Source of the DNA: Clostridia bacterium
Lineage (GTDB): Bacteria > Bacillota > Clostridia > Oscillospirales > Acutalibacteraceae
Assembly: GCA_017521425.1 (NCBI GenBank)
Contig: JAFXCQ010000008.1
Span: 147,167-211,166 of the forward strand
Length of the DNA: 64,000 bases
Direction: 5' to 3'
The notes under the pieces were generated by a model. The model saw nothing but the letters and a program-made list of their open reading frames with translations. It ran no database searches and was not told the origin of the DNA. This document shows, in pieces, positions 8,387 through 17,006 of the stretch. How positions within the stretch are numbered: position 1 is the stretch's first letter; each line of letters starts with the position of its first letter. A program made the translations under genes and the position numbers.

Positions 8387-8887
8387 TTAAATTTTATTTG
8401 GGTCGAAATCTAAAACAATTTCGTTCTTCTCAGGAACTAACTGTGTAAGCTTTACACCTGCTGCTTCAAGCATTCTTTTAGATGCTCTTGTTTCTGGTGT
8501 ATCTTTATATTTATTTGAAAGATAAATAACCTCTGTAATACCACTCTGAATAATTGCTTTTGCACATTCATTACAAGGGAAAAGAGCAACATAAAGTCTG
8601 TTACCTGTAAGGTTTGTGCCTCTTGCATTTAAAATTGCATTAAGCTCTGCGTGGCAAACATAAAGATATCTTGTGTTGTAGCGGTCTTCACCCGAACGCT
8701 CCCAGGGGAAAACATCATCGTCACAACCTGCAGGGAAGCCGTTATAACCAACAGAAACTATTCTGTTTTCAGAGTTTACAATACAAGCACCAACTTGTGT
8801 GTTAGGGTCTTTACTTCTTTTGGCGCAAAGCATTGCTGCACCCATAAAGAATTCGTCCCAGGAAATATAACCTTCTCTTTTTGGCAT
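8387..8887 (-). CDS. Deoxycytidylate (dCMP) deaminase, ComEB type
   Basis: Converts dCMP to dUMP, feeding thymidylate synthesis. 166 aa. The zinc site is CHAELNAI (about residues 78-85, His and catalytic Glu) with PCNECAKAI (about 103-111), the canonical HAE/PCxxC pair. The N-terminal DEFFMGAAMLCAKRSKDPNTQVG is the typical nucleotide-binding start (motif WDEFFM). The ribosome site GGAGGGG lies just before the ATG. Two promoters on the minus strand precede it. The family is also annotated as ComE operon protein 2, but no competence genes are near, so a housekeeping role is more likely. Confidence 0.93.
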   Translation of the reverse strand: MPKREGYISWDEFFMGAAMLCAKRSKDPNTQVGACIVNSENRIVSVGYNGFPAGCDDDVFPWERSGEDRYNTRYLYVCHAELNAILNARGTNLTGNRLYVALFPCNECAKAIIQSGITEVIYLSNKYKDTPETRASKRMLEAAGVKLTQLVPEKNEIVLDFDPNKI

Positions 8888-8918
8888 TTTTACCCCTCCA
8901 ATAAATCATTCGCAGACT

Positions 8919-8983
8919 ATTATATAGTATTTATTGAAATTTTTCAATAGTTCATTATATTATAATTGTATTTTGAGTGTCAA
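8919..8983 (-). promoter_or_regulatory. Tandem promoters for the dCMP deaminase
   Basis: On the minus strand, TTGAAA (8947-8942) and TATAAT (8924-8919) are 17 bp apart. Further upstream, TTGACA (8983-8978) and TATAAT (8959-8954) are 18 bp apart. Both point at the dCMP deaminase start. Confidence 0.65.
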
Positions 8984-9041
8984 AAAAATGAAAAAAGTTG
9001 GAGAAAAATGCGAAAATTAAGATTATTTTAATGTTTAATTC

Positions 9042-9070
9042 TTGAAAAGAATTATAATCCGTGTTATATT
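9042..9070 (+). promoter_or_regulatory. Promoter for the YjdF-like gene
   Basis: TTGAAA (9042-9047) and TATATT (9065-9070) with a 17-bp spacer lie 57 bp before the ATG at 9128. Confidence 0.55.
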
Positions 9071-9127
9071 TGTTATGCTTACGAAGTATAAAATTGAATG
9101 GTGTTTTATGCCATAAGGAGAAATAAT

Positions 9128-9913
9128 ATGGTTAAAGATTATTTTAAAAGACTTTATAAAGGAATGAAGCCGATAGAACATATTTATTGGTGGACTTTAA
9201 GAGGTTTAATGATTTATGGTATCATTAAAAGCCTTGTTACAATTGACCCTAATTTAGGTTCAATGCAACCATTACAAATGATGGCAAATTTAGTGGGTAT
9301 GTTTGCTTATGAAATTTGTCAGATGTTCCCTAAAAATACATTCCCAAGATTATTACCACGCTATTTTCAGCATATTTCAATCTTTGGATTTTTCTGTGCG
9401 TCATTCGGCGGTGCGTACTTGAACTTATATTATGCATTACCAATGTTCGACAAAGTTCTTCACGCATTGGGTTGTGTTGAAGCGGTATTTATCAGTTACG
9501 AATTGGTTTGTGCTATGCAGATTCGTGACAAGGTAGTTTGCCCACCAAAAATTGCAGCACTCTGCGCTTTGGGTGTTGGTTTCGTGTTTGCTTCAGGCTG
9601 GGAGCTTTTCGAGTTCGTATTTGACCAATGGTTCGGTGGCGATGCTCAACACTGGGATTTACAAAAAGCAATTGCCGAAGCTGGTGGCGATGTGAATAAA
9701 GTATTTATGCTTATTCCACTTGATGCAGAGCGATTTGAGGCACGATTTGCTATAATGGATACTATGGGCGATATGATTCTTAATACATTGGGTGCAGTTC
9801 CCATGTATCTTTTCTTGAGATTCCGTCCATATCGTCATATAGGACCCAACAATATCAACAAAATAATTGAAGAAGAATTGGCTAAAACTGCCAAAGAAAG
9901 CGTAGCAATTTAA
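9128..9913 (+). CDS. YjdF/DUF2238-like membrane protein
   Basis: 261 aa. The start at 9128 has GGAG 7 nt upstream. Several hydrophobic segments are visible: about 20-38, 50-65, 85-108, 112-130, 145-165 and 215-235. Conserved-looking acidic/histidine pieces FDKVLHALG, SGWELFEF and MDTMGDMILNTLGA sit at or near membrane helices, the pattern of the DUF2238/YjdF family. The DxxxH and WExxE residues could bind metal or act as an intramembrane catalytic set, which is inference. The gene stands alone between its own promoter and a 124-nt spacer. Function is not established. Confidence 0.7.
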   Translation: MVKDYFKRLYKGMKPIEHIYWWTLRGLMIYGIIKSLVTIDPNLGSMQPLQMMANLVGMFAYEICQMFPKNTFPRLLPRYFQHISIFGFFCASFGGAYLNLYYALPMFDKVLHALGCVEAVFISYELVCAMQIRDKVVCPPKIAALCALGVGFVFASGWELFEFVFDQWFGGDAQHWDLQKAIAEAGGDVNKVFMLIPLDAERFEARFAIMDTMGDMILNTLGAVPMYLFLRFRPYRHIGPNNINKIIEEELAKTAKESVAI

Positions 9914-10037
9914 TTTGATATTGCATATTTAAAAAAGTTGGTATATAATGTATCTGTAAAATTGCATTAAAATGCAGTAAACTGAGTGCTGGAAAGTGCT
10001 CGGTTTATAAATCTCACTATTCAAGGGGGACTTTTAA

Positions 10038-11657
10038 ATGACTAAAAAATTAGTCGCAATTATCCTTGCTTTAACACTTTCAATTTCGGTGTTTATGGTT
10101 CCTGCAAGTGCTGCTTCAGTAGTTGCACCACAAACATTAGAAATTAACATTGAGAATGTGTTTAACAGAGTTTTAAACGACCTTATTCACTATGTTCTCA
10201 CTTATCTTAACAGATTCTGGCCAGGCTTCCAGGATGAATTTGACAATCCGGAATCTTATGTAGCAGAATATTTCTACAAAGGTGAAGACAGCTTTGACAC
10301 TTCTGTAAAAGCAGAGTCAAAATGGAGCCTTGGTTATTCAAGTGATTCTCTTATTGAAGATTTCAATATTATGAATGGCGAATTTTTCCTTGCAGGTTCT
10401 CTCGAAGTATTTGAAGGCAGAGTTCCAAGAGCTGTATACGATGACCAGAGAGTAAGAGTTTATGCTTTAAGTGATGGTGTAAGTGGCACAGTTGTTCACG
10501 CAGTAATCGACGGCTTCGGTTTTGCAAGAGGTGACGTTGAAGTTATTCGTGGCAGACTTCAGGAATTTGCTGAAGCAAACAATATCATCAGTATGAATGT
10601 TTCAGTTCTTCACCAACACTCTTGTATTGATACACTTGGTATGAACGTTCCGCTTCTTAAAGCACTTATTACAAATACAGGTAACGCGGGTACAGGTGCT
10701 GTGTTTGGCGAAAACCTTCTTGATGATTATATGGTAACTAAAAATCCGGAGTTTATGGAAAATCTTTATACAACAACAGTTGCTTGTGTTGAAGAAGCAG
10801 TAGCTGATATGACAGAAGGTACTCTTAACTACGGTTATGCTAATATCAAAGAATATATCAGAGATAAACGTGACCCACAGGCATTTGATGAAAATATCCA
10901 CAGACTTCGCTTCACACCAAACGATGGTTCAGAAGAGACATGGATTTTGGAAGCAGGTATCCACTGCACAGGTTACGGTGCAGGTCCTGACATTCTCTCA
11001 GCTGACTATCCTTACTACATTGAAAAGAACATCAATGAAAGAGAAGGCGCAAATGTTGTATTTGTTCAGGGTGCAGAGCTCGCAATTACAACAGAAGGCA
11101 AATTAACAAACGTTGAGGGCGAATCAGATTTAAATAACATTAAATACTATGCAAATGCACTTGCAGATAAAGTAAGAGCTATTGATAACGAAATCACTCT
11201 TGATCCTGTTCTTAATATTGCTCACAAAGAAGTTATGATTCCGGTTGACAATGGTATTCTTACACTTGCTTGCCGTGAAGGTATTTTAGGTGCAGTTGTT
11301 GTTAAAGATGGTGAAGATTATATACTCGCATCTGAAGTAGGTTATATGGAACTCGGTAACGAAGTTGCAGTATTCTTTGCACCAGGTGAATTTGAACCAA
11401 GCCTTTTCTATGGCGGCACAGCGACACCTGAAGAAAGCTGGGACGGTACATCTTGGGATTATCCTGCACTTAAGGATATTACAGATTGCGACAATGTTTT
11501 AGTATTTGGTCTTGCAAACGACCAGGGTGGTTATGTTCTTGCAGATAACGAATATCACTCACTTATCGGTGAAAATGAAGAAGTAAACGCAATCAGCAAA
11601 AAATCAGGTTCAACATTTACAAAAGCATTTATTGAGCTTGTAACAGCAGTTAAATAA
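10038..11657 (+). CDS. Secreted neutral/alkaline ceramidase-like protein
   Basis: 539 aa, with AAGGGGG upstream. A clear signal peptide covers residues 1-28 (KKLVAIILALTLSISVF, cut after ASA). The middle carries pieces typical of the neutral ceramidase N-terminal family: GVSGTVVHAVIDGFGF, an IRGRLQEFAE helix, SVLHQHSCIDTLG (the usual SHTHSGPDT position), HCTGYGAGPDILSADYP (the usual GHPT...LSADYPG) and VFVQGAELAITTEG. The end, GLANDQGGYVLADNEYH, also fits. Such enzymes hydrolyse the N-acyl bond of ceramide with Zn. The HTHSG motif is altered to HQHSC, so activity or substrate may differ. Monocistronic, with its own terminator. Confidence 0.65.
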   Translation: MTKKLVAIILALTLSISVFMVPASAASVVAPQTLEINIENVFNRVLNDLIHYVLTYLNRFWPGFQDEFDNPESYVAEYFYKGEDSFDTSVKAESKWSLGYSSDSLIEDFNIMNGEFFLAGSLEVFEGRVPRAVYDDQRVRVYALSDGVSGTVVHAVIDGFGFARGDVEVIRGRLQEFAEANNIISMNVSVLHQHSCIDTLGMNVPLLKALITNTGNAGTGAVFGENLLDDYMVTKNPEFMENLYTTTVACVEEAVADMTEGTLNYGYANIKEYIRDKRDPQAFDENIHRLRFTPNDGSEETWILEAGIHCTGYGAGPDILSADYPYYIEKNINEREGANVVFVQGAELAITTEGKLTNVEGESDLNNIKYYANALADKVRAIDNEITLDPVLNIAHKEVMIPVDNGILTLACREGILGAVVVKDGEDYILASEVGYMELGNEVAVFFAPGEFEPSLFYGGTATPEESWDGTSWDYPALKDITDCDNVLVFGLANDQGGYVLADNEYHSLIGENEEVNAISKKSGSTFTKAFIELVTAVK

Positions 11658-11666
11658 AATGATTTT

Positions 11667-11702
11667 AAAAGCACTGTCGTGAAAAACGATGGTGCTTTTT
11701 TA
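11667..11702 (+). terminator. Terminator of the ceramidase-like gene
   Basis: AAAAGCACTGTCGT pairs with ACGATGGTGCTTTT around a GAAAA loop, followed by T residues. Confidence 0.85.
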
Positions 11703-12257
11703 ATGTTAAGTGCTGAGTTAAGGGTCTGCGACGCTATTTTAATTCGGAATGCGTAATTCGGGATTTTTGGAACTGCGTTAGCATTATAAATGAAACAAAA
11801 AATTAACTCCCTCTATGGTAGGGGCAAACCTGTGGTTGCCCGCAGTATCGGAATAAATTTAAATTTAAAATTAACCAATCGAGTGAGATAAATGAATTGA
11901 ACGCGAAGCCGAGATTTTTTGAAAAAGTTGCTTTAGCTTCGCAAGTTGTTGGTTTATTACTCTCACTTACTTTTCTATAATATAAATCTTACTACACTAC
12001 TTGCGGGCGACCACAGGTCAGCCCCTACGATGAAGTGAGCGAAATCATCCTATCATTTTTAGTTTACGAAACTTAAATGAAAGGATAATTTTTATTATAT
12101 TCCTGACCACTGACTTACTGACTCACTGACCACTGGTACAAATGATAGAATGTAGTTGTTTTTATTCATAAATAATTATAATCAAGTCCGCAGGACTTCC
12201 TTAACTCATCACTCATCACTCAGCATACAGCACTTTAAAAGGCTCTGTATTTTCTTC
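11703..12257. other. Repeat-rich intergenic region without a gene
   Basis: I see no coding frame here. It contains a degraded copy of the 49-bp repeat halves (11741-11784), a MITE-like inverted-repeat unit (about 11815-12032), a hairpin (about 12044-12080) like those at gene ends elsewhere in the window, and short CTGAC/CTCATCA word repeats (12112-12135 and 12202-12222). The promoter for the next gene lies at its right end. Confidence 0.7.
11815..12032. repeat. MITE-like unit with terminal inverted repeats
   Basis: The left end, TAGGGGC...CCTGTGGT...GCCCGC (about 11819-11844), is mirrored at 12002-12030 with few mismatches. The roughly 210-bp unit holds a second inner inverted pair (GCGAAGC at 11903 with GCTTCGC at 11936). 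No transposase is encoded. Confidence 0.65.
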
Positions 12258-12286
12258 TTGCAATTACCCCATCAATATAATATAAT
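12258..12286 (+). promoter_or_regulatory. Promoter of the membrane-anchored protein gene
   Basis: TTGCAA (12258-12263) and TATAAT (12281-12286) with a 17-bp spacer, 34 bp before the GTG start at 12320. Confidence 0.65.
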
Positions 12287-12319
12287 AGAAAGGTAAACCA
12301 CTTGAAAGGGTGAGAAAAA

Positions 12320-13024
12320 GTGAGCGATATGAACGAACAACTCGTGCAGGAAATCGAGGTCAAAGAAAAAAAGAAAAAAGCGCCATTTATTATTGGTTTG
12401 ATTGTTATAATTTTTGCTGTTATTGGTATCGTTTCTGTCGATATTTTTGTAAAAAATGCAATTTCTCAGAATGCTACTGCAGAAAATGATTACTCGGCTT
12501 ATGCTGAATATCTTACCTGGGTTGTAGGCATTGACCCTGACCCGTTCACAGATATAACAAAAGCAGATTTTGACGATTTGCTTAATATTGCAGTTTGTTC
12601 TTTACTTACGGACGGAGTAAAAACTGACGAATATGATGTTACAGAGTCAGGTCTTATAGTGCCCGCTGCAGATGTTGAGCAATACTTCAGAAGATGGTTT
12701 GGTAACGATGTTCAGATTGTTCATGCAACAGTACAAGGCTACGGCTACGAATTTCAGTATGATGCAAATAAAAATTGTTATTATGTACCACTTACAGGTG
12801 TTGTGCCACCATTTACTCCGAGAATTGAATCTGTTTCTAAAACAGGTGGACTTGTTACAATGAAGGTAGGCTATATCGGTACAAATAATATAGAGGTTTC
12901 AGCAGATGGTACAATTGCTCCTGCACAACCGGACAAGTTTGCGGAAATCAAGTTAAAAGAAACTGCAGACGGTGGCTTTAACCTTATTTCAATTGTTTCG
13001 TTGACACAAGGTGAACATCAATAA
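12320..13024 (+). CDS. Membrane-anchored hypothetical protein
   Basis: 234 aa, GTG start preceded by AAAGGG. The N-terminus is short and charged (EVKEKKKK), then one membrane helix at about residues 22-44 (FIIGLIVIIFAVIGIVSVDIFV). About 190 residues then lie outside: a DDLLNIAVCSLLTDG helical part (about 75-90), then beta-rich sequence (VHATVQGYGYEF, VTMKVGYIG, FNLISIVSL). The fold resembles small surface domains of Clostridia but I do not recognise a family. No lipobox. It sits alone between its own promoter and ppdK; function unknown. Confidence 0.8.
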   Translation: MSDMNEQLVQEIEVKEKKKKAPFIIGLIVIIFAVIGIVSVDIFVKNAISQNATAENDYSAYAEYLTWVVGIDPDPFTDITKADFDDLLNIAVCSLLTDGVKTDEYDVTESGLIVPAADVEQYFRRWFGNDVQIVHATVQGYGYEFQYDANKNCYYVPLTGVVPPFTPRIESVSKTGGLVTMKVGYIGTNNIEVSADGTIAPAQPDKFAEIKLKETADGGFNLISIVSLTQGEHQ

Positions 13025-13228
13025 ATAGAGTGAAAATACAATAAATTTGCGTTGTTTAGTTATGTTGACTAAAAAACGACAAACTATTCTGTTATATTTT
13101 TATTTTTATACTATGGAAATAAAAGTATAATTTTGGTATAATCATTTTTGGTGTTATGTTGCTTTATTTTAGAAAATAAAAAAAGCGGCTACTCAAATAT
13201 ATCAATAATTTATTTTTGGAGGTAAACT

Positions 13229-15853
13229 ATGAGCAAAAAGTACGTTTATTTATTCTCCGAGGGCGACGCTTCAATGCGTGAACTTCTCGGCGGTAAAGGT
13301 GCTAACCTTGCAGAAATGACTAACATAGGTCTTCCTGTTCCTCAAGGTTTTACAATTTCAACAGAGGCTTGTACTCAATACTATGAGGACGGCAGAAAGA
13401 TCAACGATGATATCCAGGCTCAGATTATGGAATACATCGTTAAAATGGAAGGCGTTGTAGGCAAAAAATTCGGCGATTTAGAAAATCCACTTCTCGTTTC
13501 AGTTCGTTCAGGTGCTCGTGCATCTATGCCTGGTATGATGGATACAATCCTCAACCTCGGTCTTAACGAAGACGTTGTTAACGTTATGGCTACAAAATCA
13601 GGTAATGCTCGTTGGGCATGGGACTGCTACAGAAGATTTATTCAGATGTATTCAGACGTTGTTATGGAAGTTGGTAAGAAATATTTCGAGCAACTCATCG
13701 ACGAAATGAAAGAAGCAAAAGGTGTTACTCAGGACATCGAACTTACAGCAGAAGACCTTAAAGAATTAGCAGGTCAGTTCAAAGCTGAATACAAAGCAAA
13801 AATCGGTAAAGATTTCCCAACAGATCCAAAAGAACAACTTATGGGTGCTGTTGAAGCTGTTTTCCGTTCATGGGACAACCCTCGTGCAAACGTTTACCGT
13901 CGTGACAACGATATCCCTTACTCATGGGGTACAGCTGTTAACGTTCAGGCTATGGCTTTCGGTAACATGGGTGATGACTGTGGTACAGGTGTTGCATTTA
14001 CTCGTGACCCTGCTACAGGTGAAAGAGGTCTTATGGGTGAATTCCTTGTAAACGCACAAGGTGAAGACGTTGTTGCTGGTGTTCGTACACCAATGCCAAT
14101 CGCTCAGATGGCTGAAAAATTCCCAGATGCTTTCGCACAATTTGAAAAAGTTTGTGCTACTCTTGAAGATCACTACAGAGATATGCAGGATATGGAATTT
14201 ACAGTTGAAGCTGGTAAACTCTATATGCTCCAGACAAGAAATGGTAAGAGAACTGCAAAAGCTGCTCTTAAAATCGCTTGTGACCTCGTTGACGAAGGCA
14301 TGATCGATGAGAAAAAGGCTGTTGCAATGATCGACCCACGTAACCTTGACACACTTCTCCACCCACAATTTGACGCAGCTGCTCTTAAAGCTGCTACACC
14401 AGCTGGTAGAGGTCTTGGTGCTTCTCCTGGTGCTGCTTGTGGTAAAGTTGTTTTCACAGCAGAAGATGCAGAAAACTGGAACGCAAGAGGCGAAAAAGTT
14501 GTTCTTGTTCGTCTTGAAACATCACCAGAAGATATTACAGGTATGAAAGCTTCTCAGGGTATCCTCACAGTTCGTGGCGGTATGACATCTCACGCAGCTG
14601 TTGTTGCTCGTGGTATGGGTACTTGCTGTGTATCTGGTTGCGGCGAAATCAAAATGGATGAAGAAAACAAAAAATTCGAACTCGCTGGTAAAACATACCA
14701 CGAAGGCGATTACATTTCAATCGATGGTTCAACAGGTGCTATCTACGATGGTATCATCCCAACAGTAGATGCTGAAATCGCTGGTGAATTCGGTAGAATT
14801 ATGGAGTGGGCTGATAAATATAGAACTCTTAAAGTTCGTACAAATGCTGATACTCCTGCTGATGCTAAAAAAGCTCGTGAACTCGGTGCAGAAGGTATCG
14901 GTCTTTGCCGTACAGAGCACATGTTCTTCGAAGCAGACAGAATCGCTGCGTTCCGTGAAATGATTTGTTCAGATACAGTTGAAGAAAGAGAAGCAGCTCT
15001 TGAAAAGATTCTCCCATATCAACAAGGCGACTTCGAAAAACTTTACGAAGCACTCGAAGGTAACCCAGTTACAATTCGTTTCCTTGACCCACCTCTTCAT
15101 GAGTTCGTTCCTACTGAAGAAGCTGACATTGTAGCTCTTGCAAAGGCTCAAGGCAAATCAGTTGAAGACATTAAAGCTATTATTGCTTCTCTCCATGAGT
15201 TCAACCCAATGATGGGTCACCGTGGTTGCCGTCTTGCAGTAACATATCCTGAAATTGCAGCAATGCAAACAAAGGCTGTTATCCGTGCAGCAATCAACGT
15301 TAAGAAAGCTCATGCAGATTGGAATCTTGTTCCAGAAATCATGATTCCACTCGTTGGCGAAGTTAAAGAACTTAAATATGTTAAAGATATCGTTGTTAAA
15401 ACTGCTGATGCTGAAATCGCAGCTGCAGGCGCTGACCTCAAATATGAAGTTGGTACAATGATCGAAATCCCAAGAGCTTGTATCACAGCTGACGAAATCG
15501 CTCAGAATGCTGACTTCTTCTGCTTCGGTACAAACGACTTAACACAGATGACATACGGCTTCAGCCGTGATGATGCTGGTAAGTTCCTTACAGCTTACTA
15601 TGATGCAAAAATCTTTGAAAACGACCCATTTGCAAAGCTCGACCAAAACGGTGTTGGTGCTCTTATGGAAATGGCAGTTTCAAAGGGTAAAGCAAGCGGC
15701 AGAAACCTCCACTACGGTATCTGCGGTGAGCACGGTGGTGACCCTGTTTCAGTTGAATTCTGTCACAAAATTGGTCTCAACTACGTTTCTTGCTCTCCAT
15801 TCCGCGTGCCGATCGCTCGTCTTGCAGCAGCTCAGGCAGCTATCAAGGACTAA
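13229..15853 (+). CDS. ppdK: Pyruvate, phosphate dikinase
   Basis: Interconverts pyruvate + ATP + Pi and PEP + AMP + PPi; in fermenting Clostridia it often serves PPi-linked glycolysis or gluconeogenesis. 874 aa, full family length. In order: an N-terminal ATP-grasp nucleotide-binding domain (LLGGKGANLAEM near residue 13, SVRSGARASMPGMMDT near 90), the phosphohistidine domain with GGMTSHAAVVARGMG placing the swivelling histidine at residue 455, and a C-terminal PEP/pyruvate TIM barrel (GLCRTEHMFF, EIMIPLVGE, FGTNDLTQMTYGFSRDD, CGEHGGDP). Residue 455 is also the catalytic position in the clostridial enzyme. Ribosome site GGAGGT. The gene uses markedly more C-ending codons than its neighbours, consistent with high expression. 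Confidence 0.98.
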   Translation: MSKKYVYLFSEGDASMRELLGGKGANLAEMTNIGLPVPQGFTISTEACTQYYEDGRKINDDIQAQIMEYIVKMEGVVGKKFGDLENPLLVSVRSGARASMPGMMDTILNLGLNEDVVNVMATKSGNARWAWDCYRRFIQMYSDVVMEVGKKYFEQLIDEMKEAKGVTQDIELTAEDLKELAGQFKAEYKAKIGKDFPTDPKEQLMGAVEAVFRSWDNPRANVYRRDNDIPYSWGTAVNVQAMAFGNMGDDCGTGVAFTRDPATGERGLMGEFLVNAQGEDVVAGVRTPMPIAQMAEKFPDAFAQFEKVCATLEDHYRDMQDMEFTVEAGKLYMLQTRNGKRTAKAALKIACDLVDEGMIDEKKAVAMIDPRNLDTLLHPQFDAAALKAATPAGRGLGASPGAACGKVVFTAEDAENWNARGEKVVLVRLETSPEDITGMKASQGILTVRGGMTSHAAVVARGMGTCCVSGCGEIKMDEENKKFELAGKTYHEGDYISIDGSTGAIYDGIIPTVDAEIAGEFGRIMEWADKYRTLKVRTNADTPADAKKARELGAEGIGLCRTEHMFFEADRIAAFREMICSDTVEEREAALEKILPYQQGDFEKLYEALEGNPVTIRFLDPPLHEFVPTEEADIVALAKAQGKSVEDIKAIIASLHEFNPMMGHRGCRLAVTYPEIAAMQTKAVIRAAINVKKAHADWNLVPEIMIPLVGEVKELKYVKDIVVKTADAEIAAAGADLKYEVGTMIEIPRACITADEIAQNADFFCFGTNDLTQMTYGFSRDDAGKFLTAYYDAKIFENDPFAKLDQNGVGALMEMAVSKGKASGRNLHYGICGEHGGDPVSVEFCHKIGLNYVSCSPFRVPIARLAAAQAAIKD

Positions 15854-15872
15854 TTTCCAAATATAAAAATAT

Positions 15873-15903
15873 ACGCCTTCGGGAAACCGAAGGCGTTATT
15901 TTT
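15873..15903 (+). terminator. ppdK terminator
   Basis: ACGCCTTCGG and CCGAAGGCGT form a perfect stem around GAAA, followed by TATTTTT. Confidence 0.9.
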
Positions 15904-16130
15904 ATGGAAATTTGTCCTTGAAGTTGTATTCGCCTTCGGCGAGTTCTATTGCTTCGCAGTGATATTCTTTTTAGAATACCTCGCCAACGGCGAGCTATTC
16001 TAAAAAAAGAGTGATATTTGCTTCGCAAGTTTTAAAGGCGAATACAATATCACTAAAGCCTTTAGGCTTTAATATCACTTTCGCAACGCGAAAATATCAC
16101 TCCGACACTGTCGGAATATCACTAACATAA
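15904..16130. repeat. Array of mini-palindromes separated by ATATCAC words
   Basis: Short perfect palindromes of different sequence (GCCTTTAGGC, TTCGCAACGCGAA, TCCGACACTGTCGGA, CTCGCCAACGGCGAG) alternate with the word ATATCAC or its complement GTGATAT at 15958-15964, 16011-16017, 16048-16054, 16073-16079, 16094-16100 and 16116-16122. TTCTTTTTAGAAT-type arms also pair across 15966-16005. No coding frame is seen. Confidence 0.75.
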
Positions 16131-16178
16131 ATAATTATTAACTGAATTATTCGGAATAGTGAATAACTAAAACAAATC

Positions 16179-16203
16179 CCCTTGGAGAAATCCAAGGGTT
16201 TTT
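16179..16203 (+). terminator. Orphan terminator after the palindrome array
   Basis: CCCTTGGA (16179-16186) pairs with TCCAAGGG (16191-16198) around GAAA, then TTTTT. ppdK already has its own terminator 300 bp upstream. Confidence 0.8.
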
Positions 16204-16258
16204 GTTTATTGTAAATGTTTATTCAGTATGCTATAATTTAATAAAGTGGTGATAAAAA

Positions 16259-16723
16259 ATGAGTAGATTTTGCATCGGAATTATTAATTTGCAATCCTTG
16301 AAAGAATGTAAAAATATAATTATAAATATTTTGGAAGAAAATAATTTGGCGTGTTTTTTTGAATTCGATTATATTGAACCATTTCTGAAAAAATATATTA
16401 ATGAAGAAAAACAGTTTTTTAGTATTTCAGATAATAAAGACTTTGATAATTGTGAGATTTTTCTCTTGCCTGATAATTGTTATTTCAATGGAATTCAAAA
16501 TCATATTCCTTTTGATAAAAGAATGGGTGTACTTGTAGATATATCAAACGAAATACTCAAGTCAGCAGAAGAAATAGAATTTTTTATTGGCGACAGTGGT
16601 GCGTCTTTTGATGAATTTGAGCATCTTGATGTGAACATAAATTCCTTTAAAAGCAATCTCTTGCAAAAAGTTAACGACTATAACTGCAAGGATTTGCATT
16701 TTATTGTTAGAACTGATTGTTAA
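16259..16723 (+). CDS. Hypothetical protein, 154 aa
   Basis: Begins MSRFCIGIINLQSLKECKN with GGTGA 7 nt upstream. The sequence alternates predicted strands and helices (IGIINLQSLKECKNIIINIL, then CFFEFDYIEPFLKKY, then CEIFLLPDNCYF) and is acidic and Asn/Ile-rich. No membrane segment or signal peptide. I do not recognise a family. The base composition is more AT-rich than ppdK. It is isolated between the palindrome array and another repeat spacer, with a terminator about 75 bp downstream, and may be an accessory gene. Similar length and style occur in immunity-type proteins, but nothing here proves that. Confidence 0.6.
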   Translation: MSRFCIGIINLQSLKECKNIIINILEENNLACFFEFDYIEPFLKKYINEEKQFFSISDNKDFDNCEIFLLPDNCYFNGIQNHIPFDKRMGVLVDISNEILKSAEEIEFFIGDSGASFDEFEHLDVNINSFKSNLLQKVNDYNCKDLHFIVRTDC

Positions 16724-16799
16724 AAAGAACTAATAATCTCCTGCATTTCTTCGTTGCCTCACAGGCAACTATTAAAGGCTAATTCCTAATACAAAAAAT

Positions 16800-16831
16800 T
16801 CCGTCCATCGAAAGATGGGCGGATATTTTTA
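16800..16831 (+). terminator. Terminator after the 154-aa gene
   Basis: TCCGTCCATC and GATGGGCGGA pair around GAAA, followed by TATTTTTA. A further small palindrome, GTTGCCTCACAGGCAAC, lies at 16754-16770. Confidence 0.75.
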
Positions 16832-16837
16832 TTTAAT

Positions 16838-16912
16838 GAAATGCCCTTTAGGCATGATTTGGTTTCACCATAAATTGCCTTACGGCATGAATGGCTCCTG
16901 CGGTGCATTTTG
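16838..16912. repeat. Mini-palindrome array, ATGAATTG/ATGATTTG type
   Basis: Palindromes ATGCCCTTTAGGCAT and TTGCCTTACGGCATGAA, and a GGCTCCTGCGGTGC-like unit, are separated by ATGAAAT, ATGATTTG and ATGAATGG words. It resembles the arrays at 25150-25238 and 31664-31728. Confidence 0.65.
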
Positions 16913-16935
16913 TGTTTGTACAGCATTTAATTTGG

Positions 16936-16964
16936 TTGCAAATAGCAATATACAGTGTTATAAT
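16936..16964 (+). promoter_or_regulatory. Promoter of the sialidase-fold operon
   Basis: TTGCAA (16936-16941) and TATAAT (16959-16964) with a 17-bp spacer, about 43 bp before the ATG at 17007. Confidence 0.65.
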
Positions 16965-17006
16965 ATTAACATAATAATTATGATTTAATATATTATGGGG
17001 AATAAA

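Noticed and set aside
14221..14457. Ala-rich ORF on the minus strand in ppdK
   Set aside because: Antisense to the highly conserved ppdK coding region; its openness follows from ppdK codon use.
15904..16130. CRISPR-like array
   Set aside because: Repeats are only 7 bases, occur in both orientations, and the intervals are palindromes rather than unique spacers; no cas genes are present.
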